A stretch of DNA of 64,000 nt from Corynebacterium aquatimens (lineage in GTDB: Bacteria; Actinomycetota; Actinomycetes; Mycobacteriales; Mycobacteriaceae): positions 2,460,397 to 2,524,396 of the forward strand of contig NZ_CP046980.1 in NCBI RefSeq assembly GCF_030408395.1, in the 5' to 3' direction. A program made the translations under genes and the position numbers. The notes beneath the pieces are model-generated. The model was not told the origin of the DNA, did not search any database, and was given only the letters and a program-made list of their open reading frames with translations. Shown one piece after another: positions 35,348-44,851 of the stretch (position 1 is the stretch's first letter; the number at the start of each line of letters is the position of its first letter).

Positions 35348-36928
35348 ATGAGTGACTTAGTAGGCGCGCTCGACGCGCAGGTTGTGGAAGTGCAGGTGCG
35401 CTACCACGCGGATGCGTCGCGCCTGTTTGAGATCCTTGGGGGCACGGCGGCCACAGATGTCGTGCTGTTGGAGTCGGCCGATATCACTACGCGTTCGGGG
35501 TTGCACTCCTTGGCGGTGCTGGAATCGTCGGTACGCGTGACCTGCGATGATGATGCGGTGACGGTGGAGCCCTTGACGGTGTCGGGGGACGCGATTGCCC
35601 AGAGGCTGCGCCAGCAGCTTGGGGGTTTTGAAGGGGAGGAGGGCACCTTTGTGTTCCCTCGGTCGACGGCCGCGGATGAGCGCGAGAGGCTTTTGGCGCC
35701 GAGTAACGTCGCGCCGCTTCGTGCGCTCGCGTTCGACGCTGGGTATGAGGATCCACAGGGGGATCTCCCCATGGTCGCTGGCGGGTTTGCCTTTGATTTT
35801 CTGGCTACGTTCGAAGATCTCCCGCCCGTGGGCGCTGGGCCGAACACGTACCCCGACTACCAGTTCGTTGCCGCGGAAATCGTCCTGCTCATCGACCACG
35901 AATCCCAGACGGCAAAGCTCAAGGGCGTTGATATCGCCGGCGGGGATGTGAAGAGTCGGATGAGGGAGCTTGCCACGCTTATCGACGAAGCGCGGACGGA
36001 GCACGCTCCGTCCGCGCGTGGGGTGTCGTCGTCAAGCAATGTGCTCGTCGCACACGCCGACTTAGATGATGAGGCGTACCGTGCGGACGTGAGCAAGCTG
36101 ATGGACGACATCTATAACGGCGATATCTATCAGGTCGTGCCGGCGCGGGCGTTTAGCTGTGAGTGTCCGGATGCGTTCGCGGCGTACAAGGCACTGAGGG
36201 ATTCGAACCCTTCGCCGTACATGTTTTACGTGCGCGGATTGGATGTGGATGGCACACCATACGAGCTTTTTGGGGCGTCTCCGGAGTCGAGTTTGAAATT
36301 TGAGGCCGCAACGCGTGAGGTGCAGCTGTACCCGATTGCCGGGACGCGGCCGCGTGGGCTCAACGCGGATGGCTCCATTAACCATGAGCTGGATACCCGC
36401 ATGGAACTGCAGTTGCGCACCGACTCGAAGGAGGTCGCGGAGCACACGATGCTGGTTGACTTGGCGCGCAACGACATGGCGCGCGTCGCCGTTCCGGGCA
36501 CGAGGCGGGTGCGGGACCTGCTGCAGGTGGATCGGTACTCGCGCGTGATGCACCTGGTGTCCCGCGTGACGGCGACGTTGGATGAGGAACTCGACGCCCT
36601 TGATGCCTACCGCGCGTGCATGAACATGGGTACGCTCACGGGCGCGCCGAAGCTGCGGGCCACGGAGCTGCTGCGCGAGCGCGAAGGTGCCCGGCGCGGG
36701 TCCTACGGTGGGGCAGTGGGGTACCTCAAGGGCAACGGCGACATGGACACGTGCATCGTGATTCGTTCCGCGTACGTCAGCGGGGGAACCGCGTGCGTGC
36801 AGGCCGGTGCGGGCGTGGTGCGTGATTCGAACCCGCAGTCGGAGGCGGATGAGACTTTGCACAAGGCGTACGCGGTCCTAAGCGCCATCGCGCACGCGGC
36901 GGGAGCACGCTTGGAGGTAGACGCATGA
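35348..36928 (+). CDS. trpE: Anthranilate synthase component I
   Basis: The 526-residue enzyme converts chorismate and ammonia or glutamine nitrogen to anthranilate, the first step of tryptophan synthesis. The N-terminal LLESADI motif is the usual tryptophan feedback site. The catalytic chorismate-binding region contains PSPYMFYV, PIAGTRPRG and GAPKLRATELL. The ATG at 35348 is used because the protein then begins like relatives. It overlaps trpG by 4 bp (ATGA). No leader peptide or attenuator is visible in the 28 bp upstream. Confidence 0.96.
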   Translation: MSDLVGALDAQVVEVQVRYHADASRLFEILGGTAATDVVLLESADITTRSGLHSLAVLESSVRVTCDDDAVTVEPLTVSGDAIAQRLRQQLGGFEGEEGTFVFPRSTAADERERLLAPSNVAPLRALAFDAGYEDPQGDLPMVAGGFAFDFLATFEDLPPVGAGPNTYPDYQFVAAEIVLLIDHESQTAKLKGVDIAGGDVKSRMRELATLIDEARTEHAPSARGVSSSSNVLVAHADLDDEAYRADVSKLMDDIYNGDIYQVVPARAFSCECPDAFAAYKALRDSNPSPYMFYVRGLDVDGTPYELFGASPESSLKFEAATREVQLYPIAGTRPRGLNADGSINHELDTRMELQLRTDSKEVAEHTMLVDLARNDMARVAVPGTRRVRDLLQVDRYSRVMHLVSRVTATLDEELDALDAYRACMNMGTLTGAPKLRATELLREREGARRGSYGGAVGYLKGNGDMDTCIVIRSAYVSGGTACVQAGAGVVRDSNPQSEADETLHKAYAVLSAIAHAAGARLEVDA

Positions 36929-37590
36929 GCCGGATTGTGTTGCTAGATAACCAAGATTCTTTTGTCTACAACCTCGTGGACGCGCTGAGTACGTTGGCGG
37001 ACCATGAGTTCACGGTGTACCGGAATACCGTGCCCGCGCAGACCATCATCGACTCCGCTCCGGACCTGGTGATCCTTTCACCCGGCCCGGGTTACCCGGC
37101 GGACGCTGGCTGCATGATGGAACTCATTGCCGCCGCGCAGGGCCGCATTCCGCTGTTGGGAATCTGTCTTGGTTTCCAGGCGCTCGTGGAGCACTTCGGC
37201 GGGGCAGTGACGCCGTGCGGTCCGGTTCACGGTGAGTCGATCGGGATGACGTTGACGGACGAGGGGCTGGCCAGCCCGATCTTTGAGGGTCTGGCTATTG
37301 ATGGCGGGCCGGAGTTTGATTCCCCGGGCGTGACCGTCCCGGTTGCGCGGTATCACTCACTGGGAACCGTCGATGTCCCAGAGGAACTGGTTCCGCTGGC
37401 GCGCACAAAGGCCGCGACGGGCAACGTGGTGATGGCTGCGCAATCGCGCGACGGGATGTCCATTGGCCTGCAGTACCACCCCGAATCCATCCTGACCCCC
37501 GCCGGACCAATCATGCTGGAACGGTGCGTGTATGCGCTGATACAGAACAACACCCAAAAGAACAACACCCAAAGGAGCCCTCGTGGCTAG
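36925..37590 (+). CDS. trpG: Anthranilate synthase component II (glutamine amidotransferase)
   Basis: The 221-residue class I amidotransferase has the active-site nucleophile in LLGICLGFQAL and the catalytic His-Glu in LQYHPESI. It supplies ammonia to TrpE. It overlaps trpE by 4 bp and trpD by 8 bp. A duplicated stretch at the 3' end (AACAACACCCAAA twice) adds NNTQKNNTQ to the protein and sits over the trpD ribosome-binding region. Confidence 0.96.
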   Translation: MSRIVLLDNQDSFVYNLVDALSTLADHEFTVYRNTVPAQTIIDSAPDLVILSPGPGYPADAGCMMELIAAAQGRIPLLGICLGFQALVEHFGGAVTPCGPVHGESIGMTLTDEGLASPIFEGLAIDGGPEFDSPGVTVPVARYHSLGTVDVPEELVPLARTKAATGNVVMAAQSRDGMSIGLQYHPESILTPAGPIMLERCVYALIQNNTQKNNTQRSPRG

Positions 37591-38611
37591 TGAATCTTCG
37601 CTCACCATTTTGAAAGCCTTCCTGGACAACAAAGAGCCCTCCCTGGAAGAGGCCGTTGAGGCCTTCACGCCGCTGACCATCGGTGATTATGATGATGTCC
37701 ACATTGCGGCCTTGCTGGCCACGGTGCGCACGCGCGGGGAGACCTTCGCTGATATTGCCGGCGCCGCGAAGGCGTTTCTGGCTGCGGGTCGACCGTTCCC
37801 GATCACGGGTGCGGGAATTATGGATACGGCGGGGACCGGCGGGGATGGTAAGAACACGATCAACATCACTACGGCGGCATCGCTGGCCGCGGCCGCTGGT
37901 GGGGTGAAGATGATTAAGTGCGGAAACCGCTCGGTGTCGTCCAAGTCCGGTTCCGCGGATGTGCTGGAGGCCCTGAACATTCCACTGGACTTGGATCCGG
38001 ACCGCGCGGTGCGCCAGTTTGAGGCTTCCAATTTCACGTTCTTGTTCGCGCCCGCCTACAACCCGGCGATTGCCCACGTCCAGCCGGTGCGCAAGGCGCT
38101 GGGCGTTCCCACGCTGTTCAACACGCTCGGCCCGCTGCTGTCGCCTGGCCGCCCGGAGACCCAGATCATGGGCATCGCCAAGCCGGAACTGGGCCAGACG
38201 ATTGCGGAAACCATGCGCGAGCTTGGTCGCACGCGCGCGATGGTGGTCCACGGCGCGGGCACCGATGAGATCGCGGTCCACGGTGACACCTTGATCTGGG
38301 AGCTGGATTCAGCTGGAAACATCGAGCACTACACGCTCACGCCGGAAGATTTCGGAGTCAGTCGCCACAGCCTGGATGATCTAGCTGGCGGCAACGGCAC
38401 GGAAAACGCCGCTGCGATGCGCGCGACCTTCAACGGTGAGGGCCCGGTGGCGCACCGTGACGCGATCGCCGCGACTACGGGCACCATCTTCTACCTCTAT
38501 GGCCTCGCTGATTCTGTGCGCGAAGGCACGGAGAAAGCAACGCAGATGCTTGTCGACGGTGAGGTGCGCGACTGGCTCGCCACCCACGAAGGGGCCGACT
38601 ACAGTGTCTAA
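37583..38611 (+). CDS. trpD: Anthranilate phosphoribosyltransferase
   Basis: The 342-residue enzyme transfers phosphoribosyl from PRPP to anthranilate. The PRPP-binding GTGGDGKNTINITT, the KCGNRSVSSKSGSADVLEAL block and VVHGAGTDEI are all present. The start (GTG 37583) overlaps the end of trpG, and its end overlaps trpC(F). Confidence 0.96.
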   Translation: MASESSLTILKAFLDNKEPSLEEAVEAFTPLTIGDYDDVHIAALLATVRTRGETFADIAGAAKAFLAAGRPFPITGAGIMDTAGTGGDGKNTINITTAASLAAAAGGVKMIKCGNRSVSSKSGSADVLEALNIPLDLDPDRAVRQFEASNFTFLFAPAYNPAIAHVQPVRKALGVPTLFNTLGPLLSPGRPETQIMGIAKPELGQTIAETMRELGRTRAMVVHGAGTDEIAVHGDTLIWELDSAGNIEHYTLTPEDFGVSRHSLDDLAGGNGTENAAAMRATFNGEGPVAHRDAIAATTGTIFYLYGLADSVREGTEKATQMLVDGEVRDWLATHEGADYSV

Positions 38612-40031
38612 ACTTCCCACCGTGCTCGAGGGGATCGTCACCGCGCGCCGGGGTCATCTGGAAGATATTCGCAAGCGCATCGCGCACGTTGACGTTGATG
38701 GGCTGCCGCGATCCACCCGCTCTTTGTATGACAATCTGGCGCGCCCCGGCCACCAGTACATCATGGAGTGCAAGGCGTCCTCGCCGTCGCTAGGCACGAT
38801 CCGCGAGCATTATGAGCCGGGTGAGTTGGCCAGCGTCTACTCGCGGTACGCGGCCGGGATCTCCGTTCTTTGTGAACCGGAACGTTTCTCCGGCGATTAT
38901 GATCACTTGGCCACGGTCGCGTCTGTGACGCACCTGCCGGTGTTGTGCAAGGACTTCATCATTGACCCGGTCCAGATCCACGCCGCGCGTTACTTCGGCG
39001 CAGACGCCGTGCTGCTCATGCTGAGCGTGCTTAACGACGATGAGTACAGCGAGCTCGCCGCCGAAGCCGAGCGTTTCGGTCTTGATGTTTTGACCGAAGT
39101 GATTGATGAAGATGAGGTTGCGCGGGCGGAACGCCTCGGCGCGAAGTTGTTCGGTGTGAACCACCGCAACTTGCATGACTTGAGCATTGACCTTGACCGA
39201 TCTGCCCGCTTGGCCCCTCTCGTGCCGGAGGGCGGACTGGTGATCTCGGAATCCGGGATCCGCGATGCGGAGACCATCCGGCAGCTCGGCGGCCACTCCG
39301 ATGGGTTCTTGGTTGGTTCCCAACTTTCTGGCACCCCGGACGTGGACTGGGCAGCGCGCATGCTGGTCTACGGACCGAACAAGGTGTGCGGGCTCACCAC
39401 CTGGTCCACTGCGCAGGCCGCACGTGCCGCGGGTGCGGTCTACGGTGGCCTCATCTTTGAGGAGAACAGCCCCCGCAATGTTTCACGTGAAACGGCGCGA
39501 GAAATCATCGCGAAGGAGTCAGGTCTCCACTACGTCGCGGTCTCACGGCGAACCCAGGGGTGGGGCGAACTGGTTGCGGAACTGCCGCAGCTCCACGCTG
39601 TCCAGATTCACGCGCCCTACCAGGGAAGTATCGAGGCCGAGCGCGCACTCGTCGACAACGTGCGGCATGAACTAGATGCCGCAGGATCGAATGTTGCGCT
39701 GTGGCGTGCCGTGTCTATGACTCAGCCGGATGGCGTGGAGGTGGCCGGGGAGCTCGTTGGCCGCGTCGATAAGCTTGTGCTTGATTCTGGCGACGGCGGC
39801 TCGGGCGAACGCTTCGACTGGGACCTGGTGCCTGAGTCGGTGAAGCAGCACGCGCTGTTAGCCGGTGGTATTAACGCTGAGAATCTCCGCGACGCGTTGG
39901 CGGTGGGGTGCGCGGGCGTTGACCTCAACTCCGGTGTGGAGTATCCCGCCACTGCTGGTCAGTGGGCGGGCGTGAAAGACGCCGGCGCGATACGGGCGGC
40001 CTTTGAAACAATCGGGCACTTTCACTACTAG
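38604..40031 (+). CDS. trpCF: Bifunctional IGP synthase / PRA isomerase
   Basis: The 475-residue fusion carries indole-3-glycerol phosphate synthase first (MECKASSPSLGTIRE, LCKDFIIDPVQI, GVNHRNLHDLSID, ISESGI). Phosphoribosylanthranilate isomerase follows from about residue 255 (NKVCGLTTWSTAQAARAAGA, with GGINAENLRDAL and GVDLNSGVE near the end). The GTG at 38604 overlaps trpD by 8 bp. A parS site lies within the coding region at 39479, as in C. glutamicum to my knowledge. Confidence 0.95.
   Translation: MSKLPTVLEGIVTARRGHLEDIRKRIAHVDVDGLPRSTRSLYDNLARPGHQYIMECKASSPSLGTIREHYEPGELASVYSRYAAGISVLCEPERFSGDYDHLATVASVTHLPVLCKDFIIDPVQIHAARYFGADAVLLMLSVLNDDEYSELAAEAERFGLDVLTEVIDEDEVARAERLGAKLFGVNHRNLHDLSIDLDRSARLAPLVPEGGLVISESGIRDAETIRQLGGHSDGFLVGSQLSGTPDVDWAARMLVYGPNKVCGLTTWSTAQAARAAGAVYGGLIFEENSPRNVSRETAREIIAKESGLHYVAVSRRTQGWGELVAELPQLHAVQIHAPYQGSIEAERALVDNVRHELDAAGSNVALWRAVSMTQPDGVEVAGELVGRVDKLVLDSGDGGSGERFDWDLVPESVKQHALLAGGINAENLRDALAVGCAGVDLNSGVEYPATAGQWAGVKDAGAIRAAFETIGHFHY
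39479..39494. other. parS-like site inside trpCF
   Basis: TGTTTCACGTGAAACG matches the parS consensus at 15 of 16 positions; only the last base differs. About 24 kb from the DnaA-box cluster. Confidence 0.88.
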
Positions 40032-40092
40032 ATTTGTAAGCGATCTCTACACACCAACGGGTATTGAGTAAGCCTCAATAGAGAGGAACATA

Positions 40093-41355
40093 ATGGCTGA
40101 GACCGCTCGTAGCAGGACCATTCTGCCCGCCTACTTCGGTGAATTTGGCGGACAATTTGTGCCAGAGTCACTCCTTCCGGCTCTTGACCAGCTGGAACAG
40201 GCATTCGTGGAGGCGTGGCAGGATGAGGAATTCATGGGGGAGTACCGCGCGTTGCTGCGTGATTACCTCGGCCGCCCTACGCCTCTCACCCTGTGCCGGA
40301 ACCTGCCGGTGGACAACGAGTACGCGAAGATCTACCTCAAGCGCGAGGACCTCGTCCATGGTGGTGCGCACAAGACCAATCAGGTGATTGGCCAGGCGCT
40401 GTTGGCGAAGAAGATGGGCAAAACCCGCATCATCGCCGAAACCGGTGCTGGCCAGCATGGTACGGCCACCGCTTTGGCGTGTGCGCTGCTCGACTTAGAC
40501 TGCGTCATCTACATGGGTGCCAAAGACATGGAGCGCCAAGCACCGAACGTGTACCGCATGCGGCTCATGGGCGCGGAGGTCGTCGGTGTTGACTCCGGCT
40601 CAGGAACGCTCAAGGATGCAGTGAATGAAGCACTGCGTGATTGGACCGCGACCTTCCACGAGTCCCACTACCTGCTCGGCACTGCAGCGGGCCCGCACCC
40701 GTTCCCCACAATCGTGCGGGAATTTCACAAGGTCATCGCGGAAGAAGCACGGGCGCAGATGCTGGAACGCACCGGGGCACTGCCGGATGTGGTTGTCGCG
40801 TGCGTCGGCGGCGGTTCCAACGCGATCGGTATGTTCTCCGAGTTCATCGCGGATGAAGACGTGGAGCTCATTGGCACGGAACCCGGTGGCGAAGGAATGG
40901 ACTCCGGCAAACACGGCGCCGCCATCGCGGCGGGAACCGTGGGCATCCTGCACGGCACGAAGTCCTATCTGATGCGTGACACCGACGGGCAGATCGAAGA
41001 GTCCTACTCAATCTCAGCTGGGCTGGACTATCCCGCGGTCGGCCCGCAGCACGCGTACTTGGCCTCAACCGGCCGCGCGCAGTACGTACCAGTGACTGAT
41101 GAGGACGCGTTGAAGGCGTTCCAGCTGCTCAGCAGGTATGAGGGAATCATCCCGGCGCTCGAGTCCTCCCACGCGATGGCGTATGCGCTTGAGCGCGCAG
41201 CACGCGCGCAGGAGGAAAAGACACCGATGAACATTCTGGTATGCCTTTCCGGCCGCGGCGACAAAGACGTCGCCCACGTCCGCCGCACTTTGGATGAGCA
41301 CCCGGACTGGGTCATCGCCGCCAGCCGTGAGCACGACACGAATCGAGGAAACTAA
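40093..41355 (+). CDS. trpB: Tryptophan synthase beta chain
   Basis: The 420-residue PLP enzyme has its lysine in [20 protein letters not shown], the phosphate-binding [10 protein letters not shown] and the typical [12 protein letters not shown]. It condenses indole with serine. It is separated from trpCF by 61 bp with a GAGAGG ribosome-binding site, the only gap in the operon. Its stop overlaps the trpA start (TAATG). Confidence 0.97.
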   Translation: MAETARSRTILPAYFGEFGGQFVPESLLPALDQLEQAFVEAWQDEEFMGEYRALLRDYLGRPTPLTLCRNLPVDNEYAKIYLKREDLVHGGAHKTNQVIGQALLAKKMGKTRIIAETGAGQHGTATALACALLDLDCVIYMGAKDMERQAPNVYRMRLMGAEVVGVDSGSGTLKDAVNEALRDWTATFHESHYLLGTAAGPHPFPTIVREFHKVIAEEARAQMLERTGALPDVVVACVGGGSNAIGMFSEFIADEDVELIGTEPGGEGMDSGKHGAAIAAGTVGILHGTKSYLMRDTDGQIEESYSISAGLDYPAVGPQHAYLASTGRAQYVPVTDEDALKAFQLLSRYEGIIPALESSHAMAYALERAARAQEEKTPMNILVCLSGRGDKDVAHVRRTLDEHPDWVIAASREHDTNRGN

Positions 41356-42203
41356 TGAGCCGCTTCGACGATCTATTCGCGCGCCTTACGCAGCGTAACG
41401 ACGGCAAGGGCGAAGGCGCGTTCGTGCCTTTCATCATGCTCGGGGACCCAACGCCCGAAGATGCAGTGGAGATTATCTCCGCCGCCGTGGAAGCGGGCGC
41501 CGATGCTTTGGAACTGGGTGTTCCGTTCTCCGACCCCGTCGCCGACGGACCGACGATTCAAAAGGCACACATCCGGGCCCTCGATGGCGGATCCACCGTG
41601 GCATCATCGCTGGATCAGCTCCGTGAGATTCGTCGCCGGTTCCCGGACATTCCCATCGGGATGCTGATCTACGCGAACGTGCCTTACGTTCGCGGGCTGG
41701 AAAGCTTCTACGCGGAGTTCGCCGAAGCCGGTGCCGATGCAATCCTGATCCCCGACGTCCCAGTGCGTGAGGGCGCACCGTTTTCCGAAGCCGCAATCAA
41801 CGCTGGGATTGATCCGGTATACATCGCCCCTGCGCAGGCGCGACCGGAGATTCTCGAAGGCGTTGCCGCTCACTCCCGCGGGTACATTTACGCGATCTCC
41901 CGCGACGGCGTCACCGGCACGGAGCGCGAATCTCAAACCACCGGTCTGCGCGAAGTGGTGGACAACGTGAAATCCTACGGCGGCGCACCGACGCTTCTTG
42001 GCTTCGGCATTTCCACCCCGGAGCACGTCCGCGATGCCATCGATGCCGGCGCCGCCGGCGCCATCACCGGTTCCGCGATCACGAAGATCATTGACGCCTA
42101 CGTTGAAGGCACCCACCCCAACCCCGGCCGCATCACGGACATGGATGCCCTCAAAGAGGAACTGACCGAATACATCTCCGCCATGAAAGCCGCTACGCGC
42201 TAA
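41355..42203 (+). CDS. trpA: Tryptophan synthase alpha chain
   Basis: The 282-residue TIM-barrel protein has the family signature LELGVPFSDPVADGPTIQ with the catalytic acids in it and in LIPDVPVREG. It splits indole-3-glycerol phosphate and passes indole to TrpB. It is the last enzyme gene of the operon; a Rieske gene follows after 23 bp. Confidence 0.96.
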   Translation: MSRFDDLFARLTQRNDGKGEGAFVPFIMLGDPTPEDAVEIISAAVEAGADALELGVPFSDPVADGPTIQKAHIRALDGGSTVASSLDQLREIRRRFPDIPIGMLIYANVPYVRGLESFYAEFAEAGADAILIPDVPVREGAPFSEAAINAGIDPVYIAPAQARPEILEGVAAHSRGYIYAISRDGVTGTERESQTTGLREVVDNVKSYGGAPTLLGFGISTPEHVRDAIDAGAAGAITGSAITKIIDAYVEGTHPNPGRITDMDALKEELTEYISAMKAATR

Positions 42204-42226
42204 ACCCGGCGGCTACCATAGTGGCT

Positions 42227-42637
42227 ATGGCTAGGTCACGTTTTGGTACAGAGTTTGACTCTCCGTCCTGCTCGCGCCGGATGTTCATTCTGGGCACCGC
42301 GACCACGTTCGCGGGCGCATTCCTGGCGGCGTGCGGGAAACCCCCGGAGGAATCCGTGGCTAAAACAGAGGTGCCAGTCGGGGGAGCGGTGATTATGGAC
42401 AACTTCATCATCGCCCAGCCGACGGAAGGAAACTTCGTCGCATACTCTGCGGTGTGCCCACACCAGGGAAACAAAATCACGCAGGAAAAGAATGGGCAGG
42501 TACGCTGCACTGCCCACGGTTCGGTGTTTGATACCGCCACGGGTGAACCCGTCGCCGGGCCAACACTGGAGGGACTGAAAACAGTCGAGTTCGCTGACGC
42601 GGGCGACTCCATCACCGTCGGTGGAGATACCGCGTAA
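42227..42637 (+). CDS. Rieske [2Fe-2S] lipoprotein, Tat-type signal
   Basis: The 136-residue protein has a twin-arginine signal (SRRMFILGTATTFAGAFLAA) with a lipobox cysteine at LAAC. It carries a Rieske cluster site, CPHQGNKITQEKNGQVRCTA followed by HG, with two Cys and two His ligands. The domain is too small to be a cytochrome bc subunit, so an outward-facing single-domain Rieske lipoprotein is likely. The electron partner is unknown. It follows trpA closely and may be read from the trp transcript. The ATG at 42221 is an alternative. Confidence 0.88.
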   Translation: MARSRFGTEFDSPSCSRRMFILGTATTFAGAFLAACGKPPEESVAKTEVPVGGAVIMDNFIIAQPTEGNFVAYSAVCPHQGNKITQEKNGQVRCTAHGSVFDTATGEPVAGPTLEGLKTVEFADAGDSITVGGDTA

Positions 42638-42641
42638 CGGA

Positions 42642-43010
42642 CTATGCCCGAGAGGGGCGAACCACCAGAAGCAAGAAGATCAAGATCCCAAGCAGGATCT
42701 CAAATGTTTGGCCCATCGGACGCTTGTTGGCATAGTCCTCTTTAAAGGAACTCATCAACACTTCGGAGTTCCACATCTTTTCGTTGCTCTGAACGGAAGA
42801 CGTGAGGTTCTTCGATGGGTTTGCGGTCTGCTGGTCCTTCCACGCCTCGAACTGGGCGAGGTCTGCGTCGCTACGCACGGAGGAACCGGACCGGCCTGAA
42901 GAACCTGCACCAAAAACCGGCTGACTGGATTCCTGCGCATTCGCTGGCGCAACGGCAATAGTAAGGGCACACGCGACGGCGGTGCTCAGCGCGATGAAAT
43001 TGCGTTTCAT
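42642..43010 (-). CDS. Small secreted protein with C-terminal membrane helix (I)
   Basis: The 122-residue protein has a signal peptide (MKRNFIALSTAVACALTIAV, cut near ANA-QE), a Ser/Gly-rich polar middle and a C-terminal hydrophobic helix (TFEILLGILIFLLLVV) with a short basic end. I recognise no family. The start MKRNF is chosen because the upstream ATG lies inside a terminator hairpin. It forms a pair with 43077-43643, which has the same plan. Confidence 0.7.
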   Translation of the reverse strand: MKRNFIALSTAVACALTIAVAPANAQESSQPVFGAGSSGRSGSSVRSDADLAQFEAWKDQQTANPSKNLTSSVQSNEKMWNSEVLMSSFKEDYANKRPMGQTFEILLGILIFLLLVVRPSRA

Positions 43011-43024
43011 GAATTCGGAATAAT

Positions 43025-43060
43025 AGCTCATGGCGCCCGCTTTCGGGGGCGCTATGAGCT
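43025..43060. terminator. Long hairpin between the two secreted-protein genes
   Basis: AGCTCATGGCGCCCGC pairs with GGGGGCGCTATGAGCT around a short TTTC loop, with A/T-rich bases on both sides. It ends transcription of the 43077-43643 gene and lies just before the ribosome-binding region of the next one. Confidence 0.75.
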
Positions 43061-43076
43061 TTAAAAGCCGTGCAGC

Positions 43077-43643
43077 TTAGAACGGGAGCTTGATGTTATC
43101 CAGGTTGCACTCCGGCAGCTTGATAACGCCGGAGCTCAGCGCCCAACCAAGGCCAAGCAGGATCGGGGTGAGAACGCCAGCGGCGATCAGGATGTTCAGG
43201 GTTTCACCGAACTGAACGTTGCGGGCGGCATCGCGACGCAGCGAGCTGCCAAGAATGTCTTCGGTCGACTTCTTGTCGGTCTTCTTACGCTCGAAGTTGC
43301 CCGCGTTTGCCTCTACGCGCTCGGCCTCGGAGGTGGCTTTGCCGTTTTCATCCTTCAGGCCCTTGATGTCATAAGCCTTCTCGATGATGGACGTGAATTG
43401 GTCCATACGGATAGCGCCGTTCCACTTCGCTTCGTACTCTTCGTCGTCCGCGATGCGGTTGTCGCGGGAGGACTGCTCCACGGAGCTGAGCTCTCCGAGC
43501 GGAGCGAAAGAGCTCTTCGGCCAGCCCTGGGTGCCACCGACCTTAGGGTCGTTCTGGGTCGGCTCTTCAGCAAAAGCGGGTGCTGCAGCGAGGGGGAGGG
43601 TGAGAGCCACGGCAAGGGCGGCTGCGCCAAGACGGCGTTTCAT
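43077..43643 (-). CDS. Small secreted protein with C-terminal membrane helix (II)
   Basis: The 188-residue protein has a signal peptide (MKRRLGAAALAVALTLPLAA, cut near AFA-EE), a charged helical middle rich in Asp, Glu and Lys, and a hydrophobic segment near the end (TLNILIAAGVLTPILLGLGW). The family is unknown to me but looks specific to corynebacteria. The gene has good ribosome-binding bases (AAGGAGC) before the ATG. Confidence 0.72.
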   Translation of the reverse strand: MKRRLGAAALAVALTLPLAAAPAFAEEPTQNDPKVGGTQGWPKSSFAPLGELSSVEQSSRDNRIADDEEYEAKWNGAIRMDQFTSIIEKAYDIKGLKDENGKATSEAERVEANAGNFERKKTDKKSTEDILGSSLRRDAARNVQFGETLNILIAAGVLTPILLGLGWALSSGVIKLPECNLDNIKLPF

Positions 43644-43761
43644 GGGGGTGCTCCTTCAAGTTTTGGCGTTAGACACAGAAGAGCTTATGACTTTCGACGG
43701 GAACTGTCGCGGTTGTTAACGGGAAGTTCACTAGCATGCAAGATTACATGCAGTAATACAC

Positions 43762-44106
43762 CTACAAAAGGTTGACTAAGAGCATGTACACGACGGTTCC
43801 GGCGAGGATGGAAAGACCTGGGCGGCGGCGCCACGCGTGGAACGCGATAGTGGCTGCGGTGGCGGCCAGTGCCGCCCACAGACCGCCGGGTTGATCGCGG
43901 GTACTAGCAAGGGTGTAGGCCACCAACACCACCATGACGCCCACGGGCATAGTCGCACGGAGGAACTCGATCAGCGGGCTGCCCTGGACAGCCTTGATGA
44001 ATGCAAACGGTAGAGCGCGAAGAGCAACGGTGACGATGGCAACTGGAATAAGGACAGCAGCGACCATGGGGAGGGTAACGCCATCGGGCAGGCCGTAGTC
44101 AGCCAT
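43762..44106 (-). CDS. brnE: Branched-chain amino acid exporter, small subunit
   Basis: The 114-residue AzlD-type protein has four hydrophobic segments (VALRALPFAFI, PVGVMVVLVAYTLAS). With BrnF it exports isoleucine, leucine, valine and methionine in C. glutamicum. It overlaps brnF by 8 bp. The lrp regulator gene that often stands beside this pair is not here. Confidence 0.87.
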   Translation of the reverse strand: MADYGLPDGVTLPMVAAVLIPVAIVTVALRALPFAFIKAVQGSPLIEFLRATMPVGVMVVLVAYTLASTRDQPGGLWAALAATAATIAFHAWRRRPGLSILAGTVVYMLLVNLL

Positions 44107-44836
44107 GAGTATCCGTCCCCAGTGTCCGTGTCCGTGTCAGTGTCAGTGCCTGATCCAACCGCGGAAACCAGAACCGAACAAGAAGAATGATGAAGTAGGT
44201 GGTCAGCGCAATGATCAGGAGTGCCTGCGGAACGATCGCTGCCACGACGGCGGCGATAATCAGTGCGCTAAGCGGCAAGGAAAAGTCCCGGTTCGTCTGA
44301 AACGACTCGTAGGCCAGAACGACGAAAAGCGCGGTGAGGGCAAACTCCATCCCGGTGATGTCCGGCGGAATGATCTCGCCGATGAGGGCGCCGACGATTC
44401 CCGGGATCACCCACATCAATTGGCACAGCGCGTGGATCGTCACCAGTCGAGCACCCGTCGGGTGGGGCGGGGCGGAAGTGATCGCGTACACCTCGTCGGT
44501 AAGCGAATATGTGGCGTAAGCCCTCGCGGCGGGTGACGTGATGGTTTCGCGGGGGTGGGTGAGGCCGTAGAAGATGTGGCGGAAGTTCACCATGAAACCG
44601 GTGACCGCGGCGGAGATCGGTCCGACGCCCTGCGTGACCATCGACACCGCGAGGAACTCCATGGAGCCGGCGTAGATGATGATGGAGAAAATCGGTGCCC
44701 ACCACCAGGCAAAACCTGCCTGGGTAATCACCAGGCCGAATGCGAGGCCGAGCGGAATCAGACCTAGGCCAACGAGCCAGGTATCACGAATGCCCTGGCG
44801 GATGGCCTGGCGCCGGGAGGGTTGCGGTGCGGTCAT
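44099..44836 (-). CDS. brnF: Branched-chain amino acid exporter, large subunit
   Basis: The 245-residue AzlC-type protein (GLGLIPLGLAFGLVITQAGF, YAGSMEFLAVSMV, NFRHIFYGLTH, SLTDEVYAI) has seven or eight membrane segments. It is the first gene of the brnFE pair. Confidence 0.9.
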   Translation of the reverse strand: MTAPQPSRRQAIRQGIRDTWLVGLGLIPLGLAFGLVITQAGFAWWWAPIFSIIIYAGSMEFLAVSMVTQGVGPISAAVTGFMVNFRHIFYGLTHPRETITSPAARAYATYSLTDEVYAITSAPPHPTGARLVTIHALCQLMWVIPGIVGALIGEIIPPDITGMEFALTALFVVLAYESFQTNRDFSLPLSALIIAAVVAAIVPQALLIIALTTYFIILLVRFWFPRLDQALTLTRTRTLGTDTHG

Positions 44837-44851
44837 ACGGGGAGATGTCTT

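Noticed and set aside
36203..36222. GGATTCGAACCC-like strings resembling a tRNA T-arm (also at about 36830)
   Set aside because: Both lie inside trpE (coding RDSNP), without acceptor or anticodon stems around them.
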